This document shows positions 16,518 to 24,512 of a DNA stretch of 64,000 bases, piece by piece. Within the stretch, counting starts at the first letter, position 1. Each line of letters starts with the position of its first letter. This DNA is from JAOPZW01 sp963707695 (GTDB lineage: Bacteria; Actinomycetota; Thermoleophilia; Solirubrobacterales; Solirubrobacteraceae). Position numbers and translations under genes: made by a program. The DNA is taken from positions 62,001-126,000 of the forward strand of contig CAVPQY010000003.1 in NCBI GenBank assembly GCA_963707695.1. Direction: 5' to 3'. Under the pieces are notes generated by a model. That model was not told the origin of the DNA. It saw only the letters and a list, made by a program, of their open reading frames with translations, and ran no database searches.

Positions 16518-16982
16518 TCAGTCGCCGGCGTACGGCGGCGCCTCGCCCCAGCCCCAGCGCGGCACGGGCGCCTCCAGGGGCGGCGAGGCCCCCGGCTGCG
16601 AGTTGGCGAGCGCCAGCCGGGTCCCCCACTCGACGTAGGCCGCGAAGGCGGAGCGGAACTCCGGGTCCGCGGGGAGCCCCGCCTCGTCGCCGCAGGCCAG
16701 GATCAGCGTGACCCAGCGACTGCGCTGCGCCTCGGTCAGGGCGAGGCCGAGGTGCTTGCGCACCATGTGCCCGTAGCCCCCGTGGTGCTCGGTGTAGTCG
16801 GCGGGCCCGCCGAAGACCTCGGCCAGCCACGTCGCGACGTGGCCGGGGTGGTCCTCGGGCATGTGGGCGAAGACCGGGCCGAGGACCTCGTCGGCGCGCA
16901 CGCGCGCGTAGAACACCTCGGTGAGCCGGTCGAACGCGGGCCGTCCGCCGGCCCAGTCGTAGAGCGTGGGGGTGCTGGTCAT
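16518..16982 (-). CDS. Truncated hemoglobin (group II-like globin)
   Basis: A 154-residue haem protein of the 2-over-2 globin family, expected to bind O2 or NO. H77 in RKHLGLALT is the proximal F8 histidine, Y25 in VFYARV is the B10 tyrosine, and FGGPADYTE is the typical loop before helix E/F. The C-terminal 30 residues (GASPPLEAPVPRWGWGE) extend beyond the core and are conserved-looking in trHbO relatives. GGAGGTGA lies 4 bases upstream of the ATG, the clearest ribosome site in this area, and TAGGGT (17005-17000) precedes it. A longer frame upstream is antisense to the hydratase and not used. Confidence 0.85.
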   Translation of the reverse strand: MTSTPTLYDWAGGRPAFDRLTEVFYARVRADEVLGPVFAHMPEDHPGHVATWLAEVFGGPADYTEHHGGYGHMVRKHLGLALTEAQRSRWVTLILACGDEAGLPADPEFRSAFAAYVEWGTRLALANSQPGASPPLEAPVPRWGWGEAPPYAGD

Positions 16983-16999
16983 GCGGTCACCTCCGTCGC

Positions 17000-17027
17000 A
17001 CCCTAGCCCCGGCGCCTGCACTAGGGT
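17000..17027. promoter_or_regulatory. Divergent TAGGGT -10 boxes for globin and hydratase genes
   Basis: TAGGGT occurs on the minus strand at 17005-17000 (18 bases before the globin ribosome site and start) and on the plus strand at 17022-17027 (10 bases before the hydratase ATG). The globin transcript would have a leader with a ribosome site; the hydratase transcript would be leaderless. Confidence 0.5.
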
Positions 17028-17037
17028 CCGCCGCGCC

Positions 17038-17847
17038 ATGGCGGGCGAGCTGCTCCTCGACCGGCCGCTGGACGGCGTCCTGCGGCTGACGATCTCCAAC
17101 CCGGGCAAGCGCAACGCGCTCGACCACGCGATCCTCGACGCGATCGCCACGGCCGTCCGCGACGCGGACCGGGAGGCCGCCGGCCCCGGGGGCGAGGTCC
17201 GCGCGCTCGTCCTCACCGGCGCGGAGGGGATGTTCTCCTCGGGCTACGACATCGGCGACCTCGACGACGACGTCTTCGCGGAGGAGGCGGAGCGCCTCGT
17301 GGCGCACCCGTTCGCGAGCGCGCTCGAGGCCCTCGACGCCACGGACCTGCCGACCGTCGCCGCCCTGCCGGGCCACACGATCGGCGGTGGGCTGGAGCTG
17401 GCGCTGGGCTGCGACCTGCGGGTGGCGGCCGACGGCATCCGCCTCAGCATGCCGCCGGCGAAGCTCGGGCTGGTCTACTCGCACACGGGGCTGCAGCGCT
17501 TCCTCGACGCCGTCGGAGAGGCGCGCACGCGCGAGCTCTTCCTGCTCGGCCGCCACGTCGACGCGCGCACCGCGCTGAGCTGGGGCCTGGTGACCGAGGT
17601 CGTCGTCGGCAGCGACGTCGAGGAGGCGTCGCTGGCCATGGCCGCCGAGCTCGCGGCCAACGCACCGCTGTCGCTGCAGGGCACCAAGCGCGTCCTGCGC
17701 GAGCTGCTGCGCGCACGCGGCACGCTGGCGCCCGGCACCGAGGAGGAGCTCCTGGAGCTGCGGCGCGCCTCGTTCGCCTCGCACGACCTGCGCGAGGGCG
17801 TCCGCGCCTTCGGCGAGAAGCGGCCCGCGCGGTGGCGCGGGCGCTGA
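17038..17847 (+). CDS. Enoyl-CoA hydratase/isomerase family protein
   Basis: Crotonase-fold acyl-CoA enzyme of 269 residues. The CoA-binding region is NPGKRNALD, and the first oxyanion-hole strand is MFSSGYDIGDL. The second is ALPGHTIGGGLELALGCDLRVA, followed by PPAKLGLVYSHTGLQRF. The catalytic glutamate position of hydratases after GGG reads ELAL, so one acid is present; the second position (LGLVYSHTG) is not acidic, so true hydration activity is uncertain. Starts at the ATG at 17038, with TAGGGT 10 bases upstream and no Shine-Dalgarno. Confidence 0.82.
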   Translation: MAGELLLDRPLDGVLRLTISNPGKRNALDHAILDAIATAVRDADREAAGPGGEVRALVLTGAEGMFSSGYDIGDLDDDVFAEEAERLVAHPFASALEALDATDLPTVAALPGHTIGGGLELALGCDLRVAADGIRLSMPPAKLGLVYSHTGLQRFLDAVGEARTRELFLLGRHVDARTALSWGLVTEVVVGSDVEEASLAMAAELAANAPLSLQGTKRVLRELLRARGTLAPGTEEELLELRRASFASHDLREGVRAFGEKRPARWRGR

Positions 17848-17885
17848 CGCGGTCGGAGCGCGAGCCCGGGCGTCGCGCCGGAGCG

Positions 17886-18246
17886 CTAGCCGCCGGGCGG
17901 GCCCGTAGCGGCCGAAGCCGGTGTGCTCGATGGCGCCGCGTGCCACGGCCGCGCGGAGCGCGTTCCCGAACCGGCCCGGGCCCCAGTACTTGCAGCCGAC
18001 GAGCCGGCCGAGCTCACGGCGCCGCAGCTCCCCGCGATCCTCGAGCGCGCGCTGGAGCATCTCGACCTCACGGTTGAGGTAGCGATCGCGCTCCTCCTGG
18101 TCGGTCCAGGGGCTCGAGCCGTGGATGCTCGGGGAGTACCCGCCGCCACGGTCGCCCGGGTGGCGCTGCGCGCGCTCCCAGCGCTGCACGGCGCGCTGCT
18201 GGCGGCGCCCCGCGGTCGGCTTCCTCGTCGTGCCCTGCTCGCTCAT
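17886..18246 (-). CDS. Conserved-looking hypothetical protein, probably 119 residues with a frame error at its end
   Basis: Coupled to the MFS gene by an ATGA overlap. Residues 1-35 are basic (RKPTAGRRQQRAVQRWERAQRHP). The middle is charged and helical (WTDQEERDRYLNREVEMLQRALEDRG), and the rest resembles a small winged-helix or DNA-binding module (LRRRELGRLVGCKYWGPGRFGNALRAAVARGAI). The reading frame as given does not stop until deep inside the antisense of the hydratase. Removing one base of the C run at 17902-17904 gives an ending RYGPPGG followed at once by TAG (17888-17886), with good codon use until then. I do not recognise the family. Confidence 0.6.
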
Positions 18247-19823
18247 GATCGCGTCTCCGTCTCCGTCGCCGTCTGGTCACGGGTGAAGCGGTCGCCGTCC
18301 CCCGCCGCCTCACGGCCGATCTCGAACGGCCGGCCCTCACCGGCCTCGTCGAGCTTCTCGCCCTTGATCTCGCCCTCCTCGGCGTCCTGCGCGGTCAGCG
18401 GCTTGGCGATGTTCTCGAGGTTCTGGCCCGCCGCCTCCACGCCGATCGCGACCTCCACGAGGCCCGCGGCGATCATGAGGCTCGCGCCGAGGATGTAGCC
18501 CCACGTCACCGACGTCTGCCCGTGCTCGATGAGCTTGCCGAAGAGCAGCGGGCCGGTGATGCCGCCCAGGGCCGTCCCGACGGCGTAGAAGAAGGCGATC
18601 GCCATCGCCCGCGTCTCCATCGGGAAGATCTCGCTCACCGTCAGGTACGCCGAGCTGGCGCCCGCGGAGGCGAAGAAGAAGATCACGCACCAGCACGCCG
18701 TCTGCGACGTCGCCGTCAGCGTCCCGTTCTTGAACAGGATCGCCGTGCCGATCAGCAGCAGACCGGAGATGATGTACGTCCCCGCGATCATCGGCTTGCG
18801 CCCGACGCTGTCGAAGAAGCGCCCCAGGATGAGCGGTCCCGCGAAGTTGCCCGCCGCGAACGGGAGCAGGTACAGCCCGACGCTGCCCGACGAGACGCCG
18901 TAGAACTTCGTCAGGACGAGGGCGTACGTGAAGAAGATCGCGTTGTAGAGGAAGGCCTGCCCGATGAAGAGCGCGAGGCCGAGCACGGTCCGCTTCGGGT
19001 AGAGCTTGAAGACGGTGCTCGCGATCGTCCCGAACCCGATCGCCTTGCGCTGACGGAGCTTGAGCGACCCGCGCGGCTCCTCGAGCTCCTGGCCGGTCGA
19101 CTCGGTGACCTGGCGCTCGATGTCGGCGACCAGCTCTTCCGCCTCCTTGTCCCGCCCGTGGATCATGAGCCACCTCGGGGACTCGGGCACGTTGCGGCGA
19201 ACGAGGAGGATGGCCAGCCCGAGGATCGCGCCCAGGCCGAAGGCGAGGCGCCACCCGACGTCGGTGGCGAAGATGGACGTGTCGAGCAGGACGAGCGAGA
19301 GCGCGGCACCGGCGGCGGTGCCGACCCAGAAGGACCCGTTGATGATGAGGTCCACGGTCCCGCGGACGCGCGCGGGGATGAGCTCGTCGATCGCGGAGTT
19401 GATGGCGGCGTACTCGCCGCCGATGCCCGCGCCCGTGAAGAAGCGGCAGACCGCGAACCAGAGGAAGTTCTTCGAGAACGCCGTCAGGACGGTCGCCGCG
19501 AGGTAGACGAGCAGCGTCAGCATGAAGAGCTTCTTGCGCCCGATGCGATCGGCGAGGTGGCCGAAGAACAACGCCCCCAGGCACGCACCGGCCACGTAGA
19601 TCGCCGCCGCTGAGCCGATCTGGCTCTCCGTGATGGAGAGGCCGCTCCCCTTCTCCGTCAGCCGGCCGGCGATCGACCCGACGATCGTCACCTCGAGGCC
19701 GTCGAGGATCCACACCGTCCCCAGCCCGATCACGACCAGCCAGTGCCAGCGCGCCCAGGGCAGGCGGTCCATCCTGGCCGGGATCTTCGTCTCGATGGTC
19801 CGCAGCTCGATGTCGCTCGCCAT
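18243..19823 (-). CDS. MFS transporter, sugar-porter-like
   Basis: A 526-residue secondary transporter with about 12 transmembrane helices. MFS signatures are HLADRIGRKK after helix 2, PESPRWL after helix 6 (the sugar-porter signature) and FFDSVGRKP after helix 8. A 60-residue cytoplasmic loop separates helices 6 and 7, and a 60-residue acidic cytoplasmic tail (AQDAEEGEIKGEKLDEAGEG) is unusual. The ATG at 19823 has CGGAGGAGA upstream; the frame is open further up without support. Its stop overlaps the next start (ATGA). Substrate unknown: sugars, inositol or organic acids are all possible. Confidence 0.83.
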   Translation of the reverse strand: MASDIELRTIETKIPARMDRLPWARWHWLVVIGLGTVWILDGLEVTIVGSIAGRLTEKGSGLSITESQIGSAAAIYVAGACLGALFFGHLADRIGRKKLFMLTLLVYLAATVLTAFSKNFLWFAVCRFFTGAGIGGEYAAINSAIDELIPARVRGTVDLIINGSFWVGTAAGAALSLVLLDTSIFATDVGWRLAFGLGAILGLAILLVRRNVPESPRWLMIHGRDKEAEELVADIERQVTESTGQELEEPRGSLKLRQRKAIGFGTIASTVFKLYPKRTVLGLALFIGQAFLYNAIFFTYALVLTKFYGVSSGSVGLYLLPFAAGNFAGPLILGRFFDSVGRKPMIAGTYIISGLLLIGTAILFKNGTLTATSQTACWCVIFFFASAGASSAYLTVSEIFPMETRAMAIAFFYAVGTALGGITGPLLFGKLIEHGQTSVTWGYILGASLMIAAGLVEVAIGVEAAGQNLENIAKPLTAQDAEEGEIKGEKLDEAGEGRPFEIGREAAGDGDRFTRDQTATETETRS

Positions 19824-19894
19824 GTCTCCTCCGCTTGTGCTGGGGTGGACCCGGCCGCGCGCTACCCCGTCGTCGGCGACCGAACCCACCACCG

Positions 19895-21295
19895 ATGAAG
19901 CTCGCCCCACCGAACGCCCGCGTCGGGAGCGCCCGCCTGCCGCGGGTCCCGCTGCGCTCCCCCTGGCCGGGGGCGGTCCTCGTCACGGCACTCGCGCTCC
20001 TCGCGCACCTCGCCTTCCTGACCGAGCGCCACAACCCGTTCCTGGCCCCGGACACCCAGGGGTACTTCCGCCAGGCCGACGGCGTCCCCGGCTCGTTGTT
20101 CCCGTCCACCTCGCCGCGGCTGCCCGGGTACCCGCTGTTCGTCTGGGTCGTCCAGGCGCTGCCCGGCGGCCGGGAGGCGGACGTCGTGCAGCTCCAGCAC
20201 GTCCTCGTCGCGCTGCTGGCGGGAGCGGTGTTCCTCGTGGGCTGGCACTGGTTCGACCGCGCGACGGCGATCGCCGCGTCGGTGCTCGTCGCCCTCTCGC
20301 CGCTGCTCGTGTCGACCGCGGACGACGCGCTGCCCGACGTCCTGGTGGGCGTGCTGCTCATGGCCTTCGCGGTGCTCGTCGTGCGCGTTGCGCTGCGCGG
20401 GCCACCGGAGGGCCGCTGGCCCTGGCTCGCCGCGCTGGGCCTCGGCGCGCTGCTCGGCGCGTCGATCCTCGTCAAGCCGGTCGGGCAGGTCCTGCTGCTG
20501 GCCGTGCCCATCACGCTCGTCGTCGCGGGCTGGCCCTGGCGGGCGTGGCTGCGGACGACGGCGCTCGTCGCCGTCGTCGCGCTCGCCGTCGTCAGCCCCT
20601 GGGTGGTCCACGACTGGCGCGACTTCGGCGAGCCCTCGCTGTCCGACCAGGCGGGGCAGACGCTCTTCAACCGGCTCTTCGAGGTCGACAAGCGGCCCGT
20701 GCCGACGACGCTGCGCGCGGGCCGGATCGCGCGCGCCGAGCAGCTGCGGATCACCCGGCAGGGCACGCCGGAGCGCCTGTACGTCGTCACCCTCCAGCGG
20801 CTCGAGCAGCAGGTCGGCCTCAGCGACGTCGAGGCGACGCACCTCGAGCGGCGGCTGGCCCTCGAGGCGATCGGGGCCGATCCGCTCGGCTACGCCTGGC
20901 GGACGCTGAAGCTCGGCCGCCGGTACGTCGCGGAGGCCCGCTCCACGCGGGTCGTGGCCGAGATCCTCGACTTCCGGGCCGACCCGGACCTCCGCGGCCT
21001 GGACCGCTGGCTCTGGGGCCTCCACGACCGCCTCGTCCCGATCTGGACCGTTCTGACGCTGAGCGGCTGGAGCATCCTCCTCGGGCTGGGGCTGGGCCCG
21101 TGGCGGCGCCGCGTGGCGACCGCGGGCCTCCTGAGCGCCGGCGGCCTGGTCGCGCTGGCCACCGTCGCGACCCACGGCGGCCTGGCCCGCTACACGGCCG
21201 AGGTCCTGCCGCTGACCTTCCTGCTGACCGTGGCGGGGACGTCCGTGGGCGTCCGGGCGCTGTGGCGCGGCGCCGCGTCGACCCGGCGCGCCTGA
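19895..21295 (+). CDS. Multi-pass membrane protein, GT-C glycosyltransferase-like
   Basis: A 466-residue integral membrane protein with about 10 hydrophobic helices. The first helix (AVLVTALALLAHLAFL) is followed by an extracytoplasmic loop DTQGYFRQADGVPG, resembling the acidic first loop of dolichyl-phosphate-mannose/ArnT-type transferases. A long hydrophilic loop (about residues 245-350) sits in the second half. Start at the ATG at 19895 because the upstream extension is arginine/proline-rich and lacks a ribosome site. The sugar donor and acceptor are unknown. It lies 50 bases upstream of bioB but has no obvious link to biotin. Confidence 0.65.
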   Translation: MKLAPPNARVGSARLPRVPLRSPWPGAVLVTALALLAHLAFLTERHNPFLAPDTQGYFRQADGVPGSLFPSTSPRLPGYPLFVWVVQALPGGREADVVQLQHVLVALLAGAVFLVGWHWFDRATAIAASVLVALSPLLVSTADDALPDVLVGVLLMAFAVLVVRVALRGPPEGRWPWLAALGLGALLGASILVKPVGQVLLLAVPITLVVAGWPWRAWLRTTALVAVVALAVVSPWVVHDWRDFGEPSLSDQAGQTLFNRLFEVDKRPVPTTLRAGRIARAEQLRITRQGTPERLYVVTLQRLEQQVGLSDVEATHLERRLALEAIGADPLGYAWRTLKLGRRYVAEARSTRVVAEILDFRADPDLRGLDRWLWGLHDRLVPIWTVLTLSGWSILLGLGLGPWRRRVATAGLLSAGGLVALATVATHGGLARYTAEVLPLTFLLTVAGTSVGVRALWRGAASTRRA

Positions 21296-21321
21296 CGGGC
21301 GCGGGCGCCCGTGGCCGTCCG

Positions 21322-21336
21322 GGCTGCTTGGCAGCC
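21322..21336 (+). promoter_or_regulatory. Short inverted repeat before bioB
   Basis: GGCTGC-TTG-GCAGCC forms a 6-bp stem with a 3-base loop ending 9 bases before the bioB ATG, where a ribosome site would be expected; none is visible. It could be an operator or an RNA hairpin over the start region. It does not resemble the GAAC-type BioQ or the Gram-positive BirA operators known to me. Confidence 0.35.
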
Positions 21337-21345
21337 TTGCGCGCC

Positions 21346-22548
21346 ATGGAGCCGCTCATCACCCGCGAGGAGGCGCTGCGCCTCGGCCAGCTCACCGACC
21401 ACGCCGACATCGAGGCGCTCGTCGAGCGGGCGTGGGCGGCGCGCCAGGAGCGCTTCGGCGACGCGACCGACCTGTGCTCGCTCGTCAACGCGAAGTCCGG
21501 CGGCTGCGCCGAGGACTGCGGGTTCTGCGCGCAGTCGCGCTTCGCGGAGTCCGAGACCCCGCTGCACGCGATGATGGACCCCGACCAGATCCTCGAGCAC
21601 GCCCGCGCGGCGGAGGCGGCGGGCGCGCACCGGTTCTGCATGGTCACCCAGGGCCAGGGGCTGTCGAAGCGCGACTTCGAGAAGGTCCTCGAGGGCGCCC
21701 GCCTCGTCGCCGAGCACACGAACCTCAAGCGGTGCGCGTCGATCGGGCACATGAGCGTCGAGCGGGCCACGCAGCTGCGCGAGGCCGGCATCCAGCGCGT
21801 CCACCACAACGTCGAGACGTCGCGCTCCTACTACCCCGAGGTCGCGACGACGGTGACCTACGAGGGCCGGGTCCGCACGATCCAGGCGGTCAAGGAGGCC
21901 GGCCTGGAGACCTGCGTCGGCGGCATCCTCAACCTGGGTGAGTCCGAGGAGCAGCGCGTCGAGATGGCGTTCGAGCTGGCGACGGTCGACCCGACGTCGG
22001 TGCCGATCAACCTCCTCAACCCGCGGCCCGGGACGAAGTTCGGCGACCGCGACGCCATGGACCCGTGGGAGGCCGTGAAGTGGATCGCGATCTTCCGCCT
22101 GATCCTCCCCGGCGCGCTCTTCCGCCTCTGCGGCGGTCGGGTCGAGAACCTCGGCGAGCTGCAGGGCCTGGCGGTCAAGGCCGGGCTCAACGGCGTCATG
22201 ATGGGCAACTTCCTCACGACGCTGGGCTCGACGCCCGCCGAGGACCGCGCGCTCTTCGAGGAGCTCGGGCTCAACGTCGCGCGCCAGCCCGACAACGGGG
22301 CCAACCCCCGACCGGACAACCGCTCCGGGTGGCTCGACGGCGAGACGCCCGACGTCGTCGAGGCCCTCCTCGACACCCCGGAGGAGGCGGCGAGCTCGTC
22401 CCCACCCACCCTCGAGGTCCGCCTCTGGGACCCCGAGGAGCAGCTGCGCTTCGCCAAGAAGGGCGCGGTGCCGCCGCGGCCGGACGGGGCGCCGAACCGG
22501 TGGCCCGAGGCGGGCCCGGTCCCCAGCGGCCTGCCCTTCGGGCACTGA
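21346..22548 (+). CDS. bioB: Biotin synthase
   Basis: Radical-SAM enzyme converting dethiobiotin to biotin. The [4Fe-4S] motif CxxxCxxC is GGCAEDCGFCAQS with C54, C58 and C61. Other family motifs are HRFCMVTQGQG, HHNVETSRSYYPE, CVGGILNLGES and INLLNPRPGTKF. At 400 residues it is about 60 longer than typical BioB; the extra C-terminal part (LEVRLWDPEEQLRFAKKG and Pro-rich tail) has no recognised function. It is followed 8 bases later by bioF, forming bioB-bioF-bioD. Confidence 0.95.
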   Translation: MEPLITREEALRLGQLTDHADIEALVERAWAARQERFGDATDLCSLVNAKSGGCAEDCGFCAQSRFAESETPLHAMMDPDQILEHARAAEAAGAHRFCMVTQGQGLSKRDFEKVLEGARLVAEHTNLKRCASIGHMSVERATQLREAGIQRVHHNVETSRSYYPEVATTVTYEGRVRTIQAVKEAGLETCVGGILNLGESEEQRVEMAFELATVDPTSVPINLLNPRPGTKFGDRDAMDPWEAVKWIAIFRLILPGALFRLCGGRVENLGELQGLAVKAGLNGVMMGNFLTTLGSTPAEDRALFEELGLNVARQPDNGANPRPDNRSGWLDGETPDVVEALLDTPEEAASSSPPTLEVRLWDPEEQLRFAKKGAVPPRPDGAPNRWPEAGPVPSGLPFGH

Positions 22549-22556
22549 GCCCGGCG

Positions 22557-23807
22557 ATGGGGCTGCAGGCGCGTCTGGACGAGCTCGAGGCACGCGGCCT
22601 GCGCCGCCGGCTGCGCCAGGTCAGCGGGCCGCAGGGGCCGCGGGTCGTGCTCGACGGCAAGCCGGTCCTCCTGCTGTGCTCGAACAACTACCTGGGGCTG
22701 GCCGACCACCCCGACGTGCGCGAGGCTGCCGCCGACGCAGCCATGCGCTGGGGCGTCGGTGCCGGGGCGTCGCGTCTCGTGTCCGGGTCGATGACGATCC
22801 ACCGCCGGCTCGAAGAGCGCCTGGCCGCCTTCAAGGGCACCGAGGCCGCGCTGCTCTTCGGGTCGGGCTACCTGGCCAACGTCGGCGTCGTCACCGCGCT
22901 CGCGGCGGCCTCCGACGCCGACCGGCCCGTCGTCTTCTCCGACGAGCTCAACCACGCGTCGATCGTCGACGGCTGCCGGCTCGCGCGCGCGGAGACCGTC
23001 GTGTACCGCCACGCGGACGTCGAGCACCTGGCCTGGGGCCTGCGGCGCGCCGAAGGCCGCGCCGCCGTCATCGTCACGGACTCGGTCTTCTCCATGGACG
23101 GCGACGTCGCCCCGCTCGAGGAGCTCGCGCTGCTCGCGCGGCGCCACCGCGTCCGCCTCGTCGTCGACGAGGCGCACGGGACCGGCTGCCTGGGCCCGGG
23201 CGGCCGCGGCGCGGTCCACGAGGCCGGCGTGCAGGACGACGTCGACGTCGTCGTCGGGACGCTGGGCAAGGCGCTCGGGTCCTACGGGGCCTTCGCGGCC
23301 ACGGACCGCACGACGGCCCGCTGGCTCGTCAACGCCGCGCGGCCCTTCATCTTCTCGACCGCCCCCCCGCCCCCCGCCGTGGCCGGCGCGCTCGCCGCGC
23401 TGGGGCTCGTCGAGGCGCGCCCCGAGCGCGCCGAGCGCCTGCAGGCCAACGCCGGGGCGCTGCGCGACGCGCTGGCCCGCGAGGGCTTCGAGGTGGCCGG
23501 GTCCACGACGCAGGTCGTCCCGCTCGTCGTCGGCGACGCCGGGCAGGCCATGCGGGTGTGCGAGCGGGCCTTGGAGGGCGGCGTCTTCGCCCAGGCCATC
23601 CGCCCGCCCACCGTGCCCGAGGGGACCTCGCGGCTGCGGCTCGCCGTCATGGCCTCGCACACGCGCGCCGAGCTCGGCGAGGCCGCCCGCGTGCTGGCCC
23701 GCGCCGCCCTGCGCGCCGGCTTCCGCCCGGGCGACGGCGTCCCCGCCGTCGCCGCCCGCGAGGCGGATCCCGGCCCCGCGCCGCCGCCGCGCGCGGCGGC
23801 GGCCTAG
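22557..23807 (+). CDS. bioF: 8-amino-7-oxononanoate synthase
   Basis: PLP-dependent condensation of pimeloyl thioester with alanine, the first step of ring assembly in biotin synthesis. Alpha-oxoamine synthase features: SNNYLGLADHP, GSGASR-like GAGASRLVSGSMTIHRRLE, DEAHGTG with D204 and H207, and the Schiff-base lysine K238 in VGTLGKALGSYG. The 416-residue length includes a Pro/Ala-rich tail of about 20 residues beyond the usual end. ATG at 22557, 8 bases after the bioB stop. Confidence 0.94.
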   Translation: MGLQARLDELEARGLRRRLRQVSGPQGPRVVLDGKPVLLLCSNNYLGLADHPDVREAAADAAMRWGVGAGASRLVSGSMTIHRRLEERLAAFKGTEAALLFGSGYLANVGVVTALAAASDADRPVVFSDELNHASIVDGCRLARAETVVYRHADVEHLAWGLRRAEGRAAVIVTDSVFSMDGDVAPLEELALLARRHRVRLVVDEAHGTGCLGPGGRGAVHEAGVQDDVDVVVGTLGKALGSYGAFAATDRTTARWLVNAARPFIFSTAPPPPAVAGALAALGLVEARPERAERLQANAGALRDALAREGFEVAGSTTQVVPLVVGDAGQAMRVCERALEGGVFAQAIRPPTVPEGTSRLRLAVMASHTRAELGEAARVLARAALRAGFRPGDGVPAVAAREADPGPAPPPRAAAA

Positions 23808-23813
23808 GGGCCG

Positions 23814-24512
23814 GTGCACGGCGTCTTCGTCACGGGCACCGACACCGGCGCCGGCAAGACCGTCGTGAGCGCCGCGATCGCCGCCGGCCTGCGGGCGCGC
23901 GGGGTCGAGGTCCACGCGAGCAAGCCGGTGCTCACGGGGACCGACGAGACGCCGGCGGGCGGCGCCCCGCCCGACCACGAGCTGCTGGCCGCGGTCACCG
24001 GGCAGCGGCCCGAGGCGGTCGCGCCGCTGCGCTTCGGGCCCGCGGTCTCCCCGCACCTCGCCGCCGAGCTCGCGGGCCGCCGCCTCACGCCCGTCGAGCT
24101 GCTCGACGCCGTGCGGTCGGCCGCCGAGGGCGCCGCGGCGGTCGTCGTCGAGGGCGTCGGCGGGCTGCTCGTCCCGCTCGCGCCGGGGCTCGCCGTCCGC
24201 GACCTGGCGGTCGCGCTCGGGCTCCCGGTCGTGGTCGCGGCCCGCCCCGGGCTGGGGACGATCAGCCACACGCTGCTCACGCTCGAGGCGGCGCGCACGG
24301 CGGGGCTCGACGTCCGGGCCGTCGTCCTGGGGCCCTGGCCCGCCGAGCCGGGCGCGATCGAGCGCTCCAACCGCGCGACGATCGCCGACGAGGGCGATGT
24401 GCCCGTGGCCGTCCTGCCGGAGGTCGAGCTCGCGCCCGCGGCGCTGGCGGCAGCGGGGGCACGGCTCCGCGTGGACGCGTGGCTGGGCCCGGGCCGCGCC
24501 GAGGTGGCCTAG
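23814..24512 (+). CDS. bioD: Dethiobiotin synthetase
   Basis: ATP-dependent carboxylation and ring closure of 7,8-diaminononanoate. The 232-residue protein has the P-loop GTDTGAGKT at residues 8-16, KPVLTGTDET, and the EGVGGLLVPL motif. GTG start 6 bases after the bioF stop. Its TAG and the TAG of the convergent P450 gene share the same CTAG at 24509-24512, so no terminator separates the two genes. Confidence 0.93.
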   Translation: MHGVFVTGTDTGAGKTVVSAAIAAGLRARGVEVHASKPVLTGTDETPAGGAPPDHELLAAVTGQRPEAVAPLRFGPAVSPHLAAELAGRRLTPVELLDAVRSAAEGAAAVVVEGVGGLLVPLAPGLAVRDLAVALGLPVVVAARPGLGTISHTLLTLEAARTAGLDVRAVVLGPWPAEPGAIERSNRATIADEGDVPVAVLPEVELAPAALAAAGARLRVDAWLGPGRAEVA

